A stretch of DNA of 64,000 nucleotides. It comes from Microcoleus sp. FACHB-61 (GTDB lineage: Bacteria; Cyanobacteriota; Cyanobacteriia; Cyanobacteriales; Microcoleaceae). A program made the translations under genes and the position numbers. The notes under the pieces are model-generated. The model saw only the letters and a list, made by a program, of their open reading frames with translations, did not search any database and had not been told where the DNA came from. The stretch spans positions 1 to 64,000 of the forward strand of contig JACJNY010000078.1 of NCBI GenBank assembly GCA_014695295.1, in the 5' to 3' direction. Shown one piece after another: positions 17,627 through 25,913 of the stretch (its first letter is position 1; each line of letters opens with the position of its first letter).

Positions 17627-18787
17627 ATGGCAAAAATACCGCTAGCTTGGGCACAGTTAACGCGCGAAAAAATGCGTTTAGTAATCGCGATAGCCGGCAT
17701 TGGATTTGCCGACTTGCTGATGTTTATACAGTTCGGATTTAGAGACGCGCTATTTGAAAGTTCCACCACCTTTCACTCCCAATTAAAAGGGGATATTTTT
17801 ATCACCAGCACGCAATCTACGGCTTTAATAGCCATGAAAAGCTTTCCCCAACGTCGTTTGTATCAAGCTTTGAGTTTTAATGGCGTTACAGGAATTAGCC
17901 CGGTGTATTTAGGCTTTGGGTTGTGGAAAAATCCCGCACCAGACAAAAACAATACCCGCCAACTGATGGTAATCGGTTTTGACCCCGCTCATCCCATCTT
18001 TGAGATGCCGGAAGTCAAAAATAATTTGGACAAAATCAAAATTTCAGATGTCGTTTTATTCGATCGAGCTTCCCGCCCGGAGTTTGGGCCAGTAGCCGAA
18101 TATTTCAACCAGGGAAAGCCTGTGGAAACTGAAATAGATAACCGCCGCGTTACTGTAGAGGGGTTATTTACTTTAGGAGCATCTTTTGGTGCTGATGGTA
18201 ATATTATTACCAGCGATTTGAACTTTATGCGAATTTTTCACAGTAGAAGAAGTAAAGGTTTAATTGATGTCGGAATTGTTCACTTGCAGCCGGGAACTGA
18301 TGTCAAGGCAGTTATTGAAAAAATGAGGGCAAATTTACCGCAAGACGTGACAATTGCTTCTAAAGAAGAGTTTATAGCTTTTGAGAGAAAATATTGGGAG
18401 GAAAGCACGGCGATCGGATTTATTTTTACTCTCGGCGCGGCTATGGGATTTATCGTCGGGATCGTGATTGTCTATCAAATTCTCTATACTGATGTTAATG
18501 ACCATTTGCCAGAATACGCTACGTTAAAGGCGATGGGATATAAAGACGGTTACTTTTTGAGTGTGGTTTTTCAAGAGGCTTTAATTTTGGCAATCCTTGG
18601 CTATTTGCCAGGACTTGGGATTTCTGTGGTGTTGTACAATTTAGCTAGAACTGCTACGACTTTGCCGCTGTACATGACTTTGACAAAAGTTATAACTGTT
18701 TTTGCAATGACAACGATCATGTGTTCTGTGTCGGGGGCGATCGCAGTTAGGAAGTTGCAGGCGGCTGATCCGGCGGATATTTTTTAA
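17627..18787 (+). CDS. devC: DevC-like ABC transporter permease
   Basis: The 386-residue inner-membrane protein has one membrane segment near the N-terminus (VIAIAGIGFADLLMFIQFGF), a large periplasmic domain, and three C-terminal segments (about 265-380), the MacB/FtsX-like build of DevC. It moves the substrate with DevA as motor and DevB as periplasmic adaptor. The ATG at 17627 is preferred to an upstream TTG because family members start with a short MAKIPLAW-type leader. It lies between devB and devA, but repeat-rich gaps (190 and 145 bases) separate the three genes, so transcription as one unit is likely yet not certain. Confidence 0.9.
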   Translation: MAKIPLAWAQLTREKMRLVIAIAGIGFADLLMFIQFGFRDALFESSTTFHSQLKGDIFITSTQSTALIAMKSFPQRRLYQALSFNGVTGISPVYLGFGLWKNPAPDKNNTRQLMVIGFDPAHPIFEMPEVKNNLDKIKISDVVLFDRASRPEFGPVAEYFNQGKPVETEIDNRRVTVEGLFTLGASFGADGNIITSDLNFMRIFHSRRSKGLIDVGIVHLQPGTDVKAVIEKMRANLPQDVTIASKEEFIAFERKYWEESTAIGFIFTLGAAMGFIVGIVIVYQILYTDVNDHLPEYATLKAMGYKDGYFLSVVFQEALILAILGYLPGLGISVVLYNLARTATTLPLYMTLTKVITVFAMTTIMCSVSGAIAVRKLQAADPADIF

Positions 18788-18820
18788 CTAAGAAAGAAGG
18801 AAGTTCGGCAACGGATTCTG

Positions 18821-18856
18821 TAACGGATGTAACGGATGTAACGGATGTAACGGATG
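18821..18856. repeat. 9-bp tandem array TAACGGATG x4
   Basis: Four perfect contiguous copies of TAACGGATG follow the devC stop by 34 bases. This is the only period-9 array seen; the other intergenic arrays have period 7. Confidence 0.9.
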
Positions 18857-18932
18857 TCAGTCCGATGGAAGTCGCAAGAAGGAAGAAGGAAATACCAATT
18901 ACCAATGACAAATTAACAGCTACAAATTACCA

Positions 18933-19655
18933 ATGAATACTTTACCAGTTGTCTCAATTAAAAATCTCAATCATTCCTTCGGCGAAGGACAACTTCGCAA
19001 ACAGACATTATTTGACATCAACCTCGAAATTTATCCGGGCGAAATCGTGCTGATGACAGGGCCTTCTGGGTCTGGTAAAACAACATTGTTAACCTTGATT
19101 GGAGCTTTGCGATCGATCCAAGAAGGTAGTCTGAAAATTCTTGACCAAGAATTGCGGGGAACCGCGAAAAATAAATTAGTTAAAGTCCGTCGCGACATCG
19201 GCTATATTTTCCAAGGTCACAATTTGCTAAAATGCTTGACAGCTAGGCAAAACGTGCAAATGTCTTTAGAACTGCACAGCCATCTTTCTCGCCAAGAAAC
19301 TAATCATAGAATAGAGGGAATGCTGGAAGCTGTAGGCTTGGGAGAAAGAATAGATTATTACCCGGACAGTCTTTCTGGCGGACAGAAACAAAGAGTTGCG
19401 ATCGCCCGCGCATTAGTCAGCCAGCCGAAATTAGTATTAGCAGACGAACCCACAGCAGCATTAGACAGTAAATCAGGTCGAGATGTGGTAGAAATTATGC
19501 GAGGTTTGGCCAAAGAACAGCACTGCACTATTTTGCTTGTCACCCACGACAACCGCATTTTAGATATAGCCGATCGCATTATTCACATGGAAGACGGCTA
19601 CCTCGCACAAGATACATCCACAGCGGCTGCCGCAGGCGTTCTCTCGGAAAAATAA
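18933..19655 (+). CDS. devA: DevA-like ABC transporter ATPase
   Basis: The 240-residue ATPase has Walker A (GPSGSGKTTLL, about 48-58), the Q-loop in GYIFQGHNLLKCL, the signature LSGGQKQRVAIARAL (about 148-162), and Walker B with catalytic Glu (LVLADEPTAALD). It energises DevC. It belongs to the LolD/MacB-like class. It is the last gene of devBCA and converges on the next gene on the minus strand with only 17 bases between stops. The ATG at 18933 gives the normal family start. Confidence 0.93.
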   Translation: MNTLPVVSIKNLNHSFGEGQLRKQTLFDINLEIYPGEIVLMTGPSGSGKTTLLTLIGALRSIQEGSLKILDQELRGTAKNKLVKVRRDIGYIFQGHNLLKCLTARQNVQMSLELHSHLSRQETNHRIEGMLEAVGLGERIDYYPDSLSGGQKQRVAIARALVSQPKLVLADEPTAALDSKSGRDVVEIMRGLAKEQHCTILLVTHDNRILDIADRIIHMEDGYLAQDTSTAAAAGVLSEK

Positions 19656-19672
19656 AATTAATCCACCTAAAC

Positions 19673-20584
19673 TTATTTCCGGGAACCGGGACGCTTTGCT
19701 CCTACCTTAGCAGGACTTTTTGTTGCACTTTTGGCTGGACTTTTAGAACTACTTTTGCCGCTTTTTTGACCTTTAGCTCCTGCCAACTGGCTATCAAGGT
19801 CATTTGCAGGTCGGCCGGCAGGCGTTCTCGTAGTCCTAAAGGTAACATTCACCCCTTCATTCGACTGTTCCAGCACCAACATCGGCGTCGGCTTTGCTTT
19901 TTGATCCCACTCAATATGAACGATGCGACCTTGAATTGTCGGCTGCCAACTGTCGTGGTCGTCTGAAGGACTCAGATAAGTTTCCAAACAGTCAATAATT
20001 TGATTAATTGTCGCCGATGTTGCCTGAGTCGGCAGTTTCATCAGCTTAATTTGAATCCGAAATAGCACCCGCTTTTCTATTTTTACTGCAGGATCGCCAG
20101 TTTCGTATTCGATATCAAACATCGAATCTACTTGCCTGCCGCTGCCCGCCGACCCGTTTTTCTCTCCCACCGCACTCTGCGTCGGACGTAAGGCAATACT
20201 AATTTTTTCTTTGACTTTTTGCTTGATCTGGTTCACAATGCCAAAGTGAAATACTTCTTCCGCCATCCGCATTCTCAGGTAGTCTAAATTAAAGTCTCGC
20301 GAGTGGATAAGGTCGGGATTCTTTTCCATCTTTGATATGGTTTGCAGAGCCATTTTGTATTTTTTCTGGAGTTCTCGATTTCTAAACTCCTCAAATTTGA
20401 GCTTTTTGCTCAAATCGTCGAGTTTTAGCTTAGTAAACACCGCTAAACCGATAAGCAATAACAACAGTAATCCCGACCCTCCCATTAAGAGTTGGTCTGA
20501 GGACGGATCTCCGGGTTTAGCCTTTTTAGGTTTGGGAGAGGCTACTGCCAACCTTGTTTCTACAAGGATTATTTGGGTTGACAT
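19673..20584 (-). CDS. Single-pass membrane protein with Lys/Ser/Ala-rich tail (303 aa)
   Basis: I do not recognise a named family. A basic N-terminus (PKPKKAKPGD) precedes one strong membrane segment (about residues 35-52), then a short coiled-coil-like helix with many Lys residues (about 53-85), a mixed alpha/beta domain (about 95-235), and a low-complexity tail of KSP/KSA repeats ending GAKRPGSRK (about 265-303). The tail is highly positive and could bind nucleic acid or acidic polymer; this is inference. It converges with devA and is divergent from the dnaX leader region. The stop, start and codon use look normal. Confidence 0.75.
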   Translation of the reverse strand: MSTQIILVETRLAVASPKPKKAKPGDPSSDQLLMGGSGLLLLLLIGLAVFTKLKLDDLSKKLKFEEFRNRELQKKYKMALQTISKMEKNPDLIHSRDFNLDYLRMRMAEEVFHFGIVNQIKQKVKEKISIALRPTQSAVGEKNGSAGSGRQVDSMFDIEYETGDPAVKIEKRVLFRIQIKLMKLPTQATSATINQIIDCLETYLSPSDDHDSWQPTIQGRIVHIEWDQKAKPTPMLVLEQSNEGVNVTFRTTRTPAGRPANDLDSQLAGAKGQKSGKSSSKSPAKSATKSPAKVGAKRPGSRK

Positions 20585-20918
20585 GGGCTTTTAAAGGGTA
20601 AAATTTGACGCTATATTTATACAGGACTCCAGAGTAGAGCTGGTAGTGCAACTGGATCAACCAACATTGACATCATTCCACCATCATCTTGGTACAACTG
20701 GATTTCTGCAACTGGAGCACGCACCCTCTAATTAATACTTTATCTTTAACTGCAAGCAGGTTTCCGAAATATCGGAAAATTCCGCCCTGGCAGTGGCAAA
20801 AAGAAATTGTGAATTGTCTGTAATATATTATACCAATACAGCTAAAAAAAAATGCTTGTTCGGCGGTATCCGTTTCTAGCAAAATAAAAAGAAATACACA
20901 TAAATTAATAGTAACTCT

Positions 20919-21019
20919 GGGAGCGAGCAGCGGAAAACATAAAGGAGAACAGCCGATCGTCCGGACGATCGAGGGGCGGAGGTTGGGAGGGTGCTAATTC
21001 CTACTGTTCGTTCGCTCCC
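20919..21019 (+). ncRNA. Candidate structured RNA or leader upstream of dnaX
   Basis: Arms GGGAGCGA (20919-20926) and TCGCTCCC (21012-21019) enclose nested arms GAACAG (20947-20952) and CTGTTC (21004-21009) and an 18-base perfect palindrome CGATCGTCCGGACGATCG (20954-20971). Beyond it, CCACCGGGTGG (about 21031) and TCGAGC...GCTCGA (about 21055-21074) form more hairpins before the dnaX GTG. The stretch is much more GC-rich than the AT-rich gap before it. It does not show the GGAAG loop of SRP RNA. It may be a small RNA or the dnaX mRNA leader. Strand is assumed from dnaX. The rest of the 539-bp gap shows no gene. Confidence 0.35.
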
Positions 21020-21123
21020 GCCGTGCAAGCCCACCGGGTGGCCTGCTGTGAGAGTCGAGCTATGGTGCGCTCGAACAACGTCTCCTTCGCTAAGATTACA
21101 GCTAATACCACCCATATTCGATC

Positions 21124-23208
21124 GTGACCTACGAACCCCTGCACCACAAATATCGCCCTCAGACATTTGCCGAATTAGTCGGTCAAGAGGCGATCGCCCA
21201 AACCCTCACCAGCGCCATCCTGCAAGAGCGCATAGCACCAGCATATCTATTCACCGGCCCTAGAGGCACCGGTAAAACCTCTAGTGCCAGAATTTTTGCC
21301 AAATCCCTCAACTGTATTTCTACGGTTGCCCCCACCCCGACACCCTGTGGCAAATGCAACGTTTGCCAAGAAATTGCCCGAGGTTCGACACTAGATGTCA
21401 TCGAAATTGACGCCGCCAGCAACACGGGAGTAGATAACATTCGGGATTTGATCGAACGATCTCAATTTTCCCCCGTACAGTGCCGCTATAAAGTATATGT
21501 AATTGACGAAGTTCATATGCTCAGTACCCAGGCGTTTAATGCCTTATTGAAAACATTAGAAGAACCGCCAGATCGCGTTGTATTCGTCCTCGCAACAACC
21601 GATCCACAAAGAGTCTTACCAACCATCATATCTCGCTGCCAAAAATTTGATTTTCGCCGCATCCCCCTCGACTCAATGATTGCTCACTTGCACAAAATAG
21701 CCCAATTAGAAAATATCAACATTGCTAGCGATGCAGTACAAATTGTCGCTCAAATCGCCCAAGGAGGTCTGCGAGATGCCGAAAGCTTGCTCGACCAACT
21801 GAGCTTATTTCCCGGTCAAGTAACAGTCGAAAAAGTTTGGGATTTAGTCGGCGCCGTCCCCGAAAATGACTTAATGGATTTGCTGCAAGCTATTGCGCAA
21901 GATAACCCTACAGCATTAATAGACATGACCCGCCACCTCATGGATCGCGGTCGGGAACCGCTAATCGTGCTGCAAAGTCTAGCGAGCTTTTACCGAGATT
22001 TGCTAATAGCCTCATCTGCACCAAAGCGCTCAGATTTAGTAGCTTTAACATCGGCAACTTGGGAAAAACTTTGCAATTTTGCCGGCGATTGGGATGCCGA
22101 GTTGATTTTGGCAGGTCAGAAACATTTGCAAACCCACGAAGTGCAAATTAAAAATACCACTCAGCCGCGTTTGTGGCTGGAAGTAACGCTATTGGGATTG
22201 TTGCCCTCAGCAATTAGAACTCACAAGCAACCGGCAGCCGAACCAGCTAAAAATATTGCTCCATCACAAATTCACCCCCCCCAACCCCCCCTTGCTAAGG
22301 GGGGGAGCCAGACATCTAATATTGAACAATCTTCAGTTCCCAATTCGCAAAATCCTCCACCTCAGCCGCCACCTATTGCTAATCGAACAGAAAGCACACC
22401 TCCTGCAGCAATTCCCGCACCTGTACCAACTGCTGAAACGAATCAAACAAATTATTCATCGACTAATTCAGGCGATGAAATCGATTTAAATCGAGTGTGG
22501 GAACAGGTACTTGCCCAAGTGCGACCGCATGGCACTCAATCGCTGCTTCGCCAACACGGGCAGCTAGTAATTTTTAGCAATGATACTGCTTATGTTAAGA
22601 TTAGTTCGCAGCCGTTGCTCAATATGGTTAAAGACAAAGTAGGTAATATTGAAGAAGCTTTTTTGCAAGTTTTTAACCGTCGAGTAACAGTAAAAGTGGG
22701 CTTGACAAATCCCGCTGAAACTAATAGTTCCCGCGCCAAGAATTCGCCAACTTCTAACGGACGTGTTGGCGAAAATCCTAGAAATTCTAATCCTGCGGAT
22801 GATGCGGGCCAACAGGTGCAGAACCCGGCGAGTTCTGAGATTACAGATGATTTTTTGGGGAAGGGTGGAGAAGAACAGAAACACCCGCCAGCGGCTGAAA
22901 ATACCGCCGTTAATGTGCCGACAATTTCCGAATCGCGATCGCCGACCAACGGTTCTACAGACTCTCAAAATGGCTCTAAAACTCAGGCTATAGCGGTGCG
23001 TGCTGATGCTCTAGATGTCGCGAATTCGACTAGGAAGTTGGCTGATATGTTTGACGGGCAAGTAGTCGATTTGTCGGATGACTTGGAGATTTGGGAGTCG
23101 GAAACTTTTAGATTGGAATCTGAGCCGGATTTTTCCGAGTTATCTTCTGAACCGGATTTTTCCGAGTTATCTTCTGAGTTAAATGAGGATGATTTTATAG
23201 ATTGGTAA
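21124..23208 (+). CDS. dnaX: DNA polymerase III subunit gamma/tau
   Basis: DnaX is the clamp-loader ATPase that opens the beta clamp at primed sites and ties the replisome together. Residues 1-370 form the AAA+ and collar domains: Walker A GPRGTGKT (45-52), a four-Cys zinc module (Cys64, 75, 78, 81), Walker B with the DEVH motif, and the SRC sensor (IISRCQKFDF). From about 375 to the end the protein is a Pro/Ser/Asn-rich linker and a tau-like C-terminal region ending in acidic repeats (EPDFSELSS twice). The linker contains an in-frame palindromic repeat (22285-22305). The start is a GTG at 21124. No intein is present. The gene ends at a good terminator. Confidence 0.95.
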   Translation: MTYEPLHHKYRPQTFAELVGQEAIAQTLTSAILQERIAPAYLFTGPRGTGKTSSARIFAKSLNCISTVAPTPTPCGKCNVCQEIARGSTLDVIEIDAASNTGVDNIRDLIERSQFSPVQCRYKVYVIDEVHMLSTQAFNALLKTLEEPPDRVVFVLATTDPQRVLPTIISRCQKFDFRRIPLDSMIAHLHKIAQLENINIASDAVQIVAQIAQGGLRDAESLLDQLSLFPGQVTVEKVWDLVGAVPENDLMDLLQAIAQDNPTALIDMTRHLMDRGREPLIVLQSLASFYRDLLIASSAPKRSDLVALTSATWEKLCNFAGDWDAELILAGQKHLQTHEVQIKNTTQPRLWLEVTLLGLLPSAIRTHKQPAAEPAKNIAPSQIHPPQPPLAKGGSQTSNIEQSSVPNSQNPPPQPPPIANRTESTPPAAIPAPVPTAETNQTNYSSTNSGDEIDLNRVWEQVLAQVRPHGTQSLLRQHGQLVIFSNDTAYVKISSQPLLNMVKDKVGNIEEAFLQVFNRRVTVKVGLTNPAETNSSRAKNSPTSNGRVGENPRNSNPADDAGQQVQNPASSEITDDFLGKGGEEQKHPPAAENTAVNVPTISESRSPTNGSTDSQNGSKTQAIAVRADALDVANSTRKLADMFDGQVVDLSDDLEIWESETFRLESEPDFSELSSEPDFSELSSELNEDDFIDW
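22285..22305 (+). repeat. Intergenic-type palindrome inserted in the dnaX linker
   Basis: CCCCCCC, TTGCTAA, GGGGGGG lies in frame and is translated as part of HPPQPPLAKGGS. The same hairpin type fills the gaps at 11465-11568 and 49312-49353. It falls in the unstructured linker, where extra residues are tolerated. Confidence 0.8.
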
Positions 23209-23218
23209 GTAGATCACT

Positions 23219-23244
23219 AAAAAAAACCGAGAAACCCGGTTTTT
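23219..23244 (+). terminator. Terminator after dnaX
   Basis: AAAAACCG, seven-base loop, CGGTTTTT: an 8-bp stem ending in a T-run, 11 bases after the dnaX stop. Arms of A/T-runs make it usable on either strand. Confidence 0.65.
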
Positions 23245-23313
23245 GGAGGGGGTGCCAAGAGTGGCAGCCCTTCCACGTTTCTTAATACCCTAAAAGTTTT
23301 AGGTTGAATTAGA

Positions 23314-23456
23314 GTCATATCGTTTCCGGTTGCATCGGAATGATACCGAGGACACGGCACTGCCGTGTCCCTACAATTAATGGGAGTAGGGACACGGCAC
23401 TGCCGTGTCCTGACTGTGAGTAATATTAATTCCGATGCTACCGGAGTTGATATCAC
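23314..23456. mobile_element. MITE-like element, about 143 bp (copy 1)
   Basis: Imperfect 28-base terminal inverted repeats (23314-23341 and 23429-23456, cores TTCCGGTTGCATCGGAAT and ATTCCGATGCTACCGGA) enclose two perfect copies of the GGACACGGCA/TGCCGTGTCC palindrome (23350-23370 and 23390-23410). No reading frame is present. A second element with the same ends and a diverged core is at 53789-53924, and a core-only relative at 9850-9985. Non-autonomous mobility is inference from this pattern. Confidence 0.65.
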
Positions 23457-23479
23457 CTAGTGATTGTGAATATCTACTT

Positions 23480-24823
23480 TTAAGCTGACTCTGGCTTGGG
23501 CAGCGAAGACGGAAGTACCAACAACTCAGCAGTCGATCGCTTCTCGACCATTTCTTTAGTAATCGTACACCGGGCAACATCCTTGCGCGACGGCAACTCG
23601 TACATTACATCCAACATCAATTCTTCGACAATTCCCCGCAGCGCCCGCGCTCCAGTTTTGCGGCGGTATGCCTCCTGGGCGATCGCCCGAATCGCCTCCG
23701 GCTTAAAGTCCAACTGCACATTATCCATCTTCAGCAGCTTTTGATACTGCTTAACCAAAGCATTGCGCGGCTCAGTCAAAATCGCCATCAACGTTTCCTC
23801 GTCCAGCGGCTCTAACACCGCCGCCACTGGCACCCGCCCAATAAACTCAGGAATCATCCCAAACTTCACCAAATCATCCGGTTCCAGTTGCTTGAGTACA
23901 TCAGCAGCCCGCTTTTCCTTTGGCTGAGCTTCTCCGGGCTGAATAAAACCCATTGACTTTTTACCCGTTCTCTGCTCTATCACTTTCTCCAGACCGACAA
24001 AAGCGCCGCCGCAGATAAACATGATATTGCTAGTGTCAATTTGGATGCAGTCTTGGTAGGGATGCTTGCGCCCGCCTTGGGGAGGTACGTTCGCGATCGT
24101 CCCCTCCAGCATTTTCAGCAGCGCTTGCTGCACGCCTTCCCCAGACACATCCCGGGTAATCGAAGGATTTTCGCTCTTGCGGGCTATTTTGTCAATTTCA
24201 TCAATATAAATAATTCCGCGCTGCGCCTCTTCCACGTCCATATCTGCCACTTGCAGCAGGCGCAGCAAAATATTTTCCACATCTTCCCCGACATAGCCCG
24301 CTTCTGTCAGCGTCGTCGCGTCAGCCACCGCAAACGGCACGTCTAGCATATCCGCCAAAGTCTGAGCCAGCAGAGTTTTGCCACAGCCCGTCGGCCCGAT
24401 TAACAAAATATTCGATTTTTGCAGTTCTACTTCTTCCGGCGGGTGCTTGCCGCTATTTTTTGCATGGATAAAGCTCAGGCGCTTGTAGTGGTTGTAAACT
24501 GCCACCGACAACACCTTTTTCGCCTCATCTTGCCCGATGGCGTTTTCGTCGAGGTAATTTTTAATTTCCCTCGGCTTCGGAATTTGGCTCATCGACATAC
24601 TTTTGCCCGAAGTAGCGCGGCGCTTTTGCGTCGTTTCCTGCTTCGGAGCCACCGCCGCTGGGGGTACTGCACTCGAATCAAACAACTCCTCATCTAAAAT
24701 TTCATTGCACAAGTCAACGCATTCGTCGCAGATATACACCCCTGGGCCTGCGATCAACTTGCGCACTTGTTCTTGAGACTTGCCACAAAACGAACATTTT
24801 AGATGGGAGTCGTACTTAGACAT
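23480..24823 (-). CDS. clpX: ATP-dependent Clp protease ATP-binding subunit ClpX
   Basis: ClpX unfolds tagged proteins and feeds them into the ClpP chamber. The 447-residue protein has the N-terminal zinc-binding dimer domain (Cys10, 13, 32, 35), Walker [13 protein letters not shown] (about 143-154), Walker [11 protein letters not shown], the substrate-pore loop (GYVGEDVE), and the arginine sensors in the C-terminal domain ([10 protein letters not shown]). Between residues 55 and 85 is a variable linker. Length is normal. It is the last gene of tig-clpP-clpX, 9 bases after clpP, and is surely cotranscribed with it. Confidence 0.98.
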   Translation of the reverse strand: MSKYDSHLKCSFCGKSQEQVRKLIAGPGVYICDECVDLCNEILDEELFDSSAVPPAAVAPKQETTQKRRATSGKSMSMSQIPKPREIKNYLDENAIGQDEAKKVLSVAVYNHYKRLSFIHAKNSGKHPPEEVELQKSNILLIGPTGCGKTLLAQTLADMLDVPFAVADATTLTEAGYVGEDVENILLRLLQVADMDVEEAQRGIIYIDEIDKIARKSENPSITRDVSGEGVQQALLKMLEGTIANVPPQGGRKHPYQDCIQIDTSNIMFICGGAFVGLEKVIEQRTGKKSMGFIQPGEAQPKEKRAADVLKQLEPDDLVKFGMIPEFIGRVPVAAVLEPLDEETLMAILTEPRNALVKQYQKLLKMDNVQLDFKPEAIRAIAQEAYRRKTGARALRGIVEELMLDVMYELPSRKDVARCTITKEMVEKRSTAELLVLPSSLPKPESA

Positions 24824-24832
24824 AACAGCCTC

Positions 24833-25522
24833 TTAATTCAGTGCAGTGACATTCTCTCCCGCCGTCGGAAGGTTTTCCTTTTCGATAACTCGATCGACCA
24901 AACCGTAATTTTTGGCTTCCTCGGCTGACATAAAAAAGTCGCGCTCTGTATCAGCCTCTAATTTGTCGAGTGGTTGACCTGTGTGGTGCGCTAGCAGTTC
25001 ATTCAGCTTACGCTTATGATAAAGGATTTCCTTGGCTTGAATCTCAATATCAACTGCTTGACCTTGAGCGCCTCCGAGTGGCTGGTGAATCATAATCCGG
25101 GAACTCGGAAGAGACATCCGCTTACCGTGGGCTCCTGCTGTCAGCAGAAATGCGCCCATACTCGCTGCCAAACCGTAACAAATCGTCACCACATCCGGGC
25201 GGATTTGCTGCATTGTGTCATAAATTGCCATGCCGGCCGTCACCGAGCCGCCGGGGGAATTAATGTACATTTGGACATCTTTTTCTGGGTCTTCGGCATC
25301 TAGATACAATAGCTGAGCCACTATCGAGTCAGCAACTTCGTCGGTTACGGGAGTTCCTAAAAACACAATTCGCTCCCGCAGCAAGCGCGAGTAAATGTCA
25401 AAGGCCCGCTCGCCCATCCCCGACTGTTCTAGTACCATCGGCACTACATTGCTGGGGCTGGAACTGACATCAAAATCGTTATAGCTTGTAATTAGGTAAT
25501 TGGAAGATTGAGATACAACCAT
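24833..25522 (-). CDS. clpP: ATP-dependent Clp protease proteolytic subunit
   Basis: ClpP forms the double-heptamer serine-protease chamber served by ClpX. The catalytic Ser is in GLAASMGAF, the His in [10 protein letters not shown], and the Asp in the EADTERD segment; all are present, so this is a true ClpP and not the inactive ClpR. The ATG at 25522 (229 residues) is chosen; a TTG at 25549 would add nine residues, and an ATG at 25438 would start right at the conserved [14 protein letters not shown] and is an equally plausible mature start. It is followed by clpX at 9 bases. The first ~28 residues are not conserved and may be removed or untranslated. Confidence 0.95.
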   Translation of the reverse strand: MVVSQSSNYLITSYNDFDVSSSPSNVVPMVLEQSGMGERAFDIYSRLLRERIVFLGTPVTDEVADSIVAQLLYLDAEDPEKDVQMYINSPGGSVTAGMAIYDTMQQIRPDVVTICYGLAASMGAFLLTAGAHGKRMSLPSSRIMIHQPLGGAQGQAVDIEIQAKEILYHKRKLNELLAHHTGQPLDKLEADTERDFFMSAEEAKNYGLVDRVIEKENLPTAGENVTALN

Positions 25523-25913
25523 AAGACACCAGTCAAGGATTCTAGACAATTTGCTGCTGCTGATTTTGCTTTAAATTAAGCCGCCAGCTTTTAACTATTA
25601 TGCCTCTTCTGAACGGAGATCGGGGGAATGCCGAGTTTTGAGTGCGTGAGATTGCTTTCTGTGCTCGGCGCCACGCTGGCGTGACTCGCAAGGATCGCGG
25701 GGTGAATGAGTTAAAACACTTACTTGTAAATCATCGCTGCTTCTAGTGCGCGGAGCTTGTCAGCTAATCCCGATTTAATTTTCCCACTAAATGGTTGCAG
25801 TGGAAGACATTCAGCTTACAAATCGTGCAAGTTAAAGTTGGAAGAGCTTAGTAACGATAAGGTGCGCGGTGCGCACCCTACACTTGTAGTTCCTGGAAGC
25901 GAAACCTCTGGCT
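25523..25913. other. Gap between tig and clpP, no gene seen
   Basis: About 390 bases with no supported gene. It holds a GGTGCGCGGTGCGCACC hairpin near 25861-25877 that could end the tig transcript, and it must contain any separate clpP promoter, but I could not identify -10 and -35 boxes with confidence. Confidence 0.5.

Noticed and set aside
15794-19655. devBCA as evidence for heterocyst formation
   Set aside because: DevBCA-type exporters are widespread in non-heterocystous cyanobacteria, and no heterocyst gene is in the window.
20919-21019. SRP RNA (ffs) or tmRNA upstream of dnaX
   Set aside because: The conserved GGAAG loop region of SRP RNA and the tRNA-like ends of tmRNA are not present, so only an unnamed structured region is reported.
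21124-23208. Programmed frameshift or intein in dnaX
   Set aside because: No slippery A-AAA-AAG type sequence with a following stop was seen at the domain border, and the length leaves no room for an intein.
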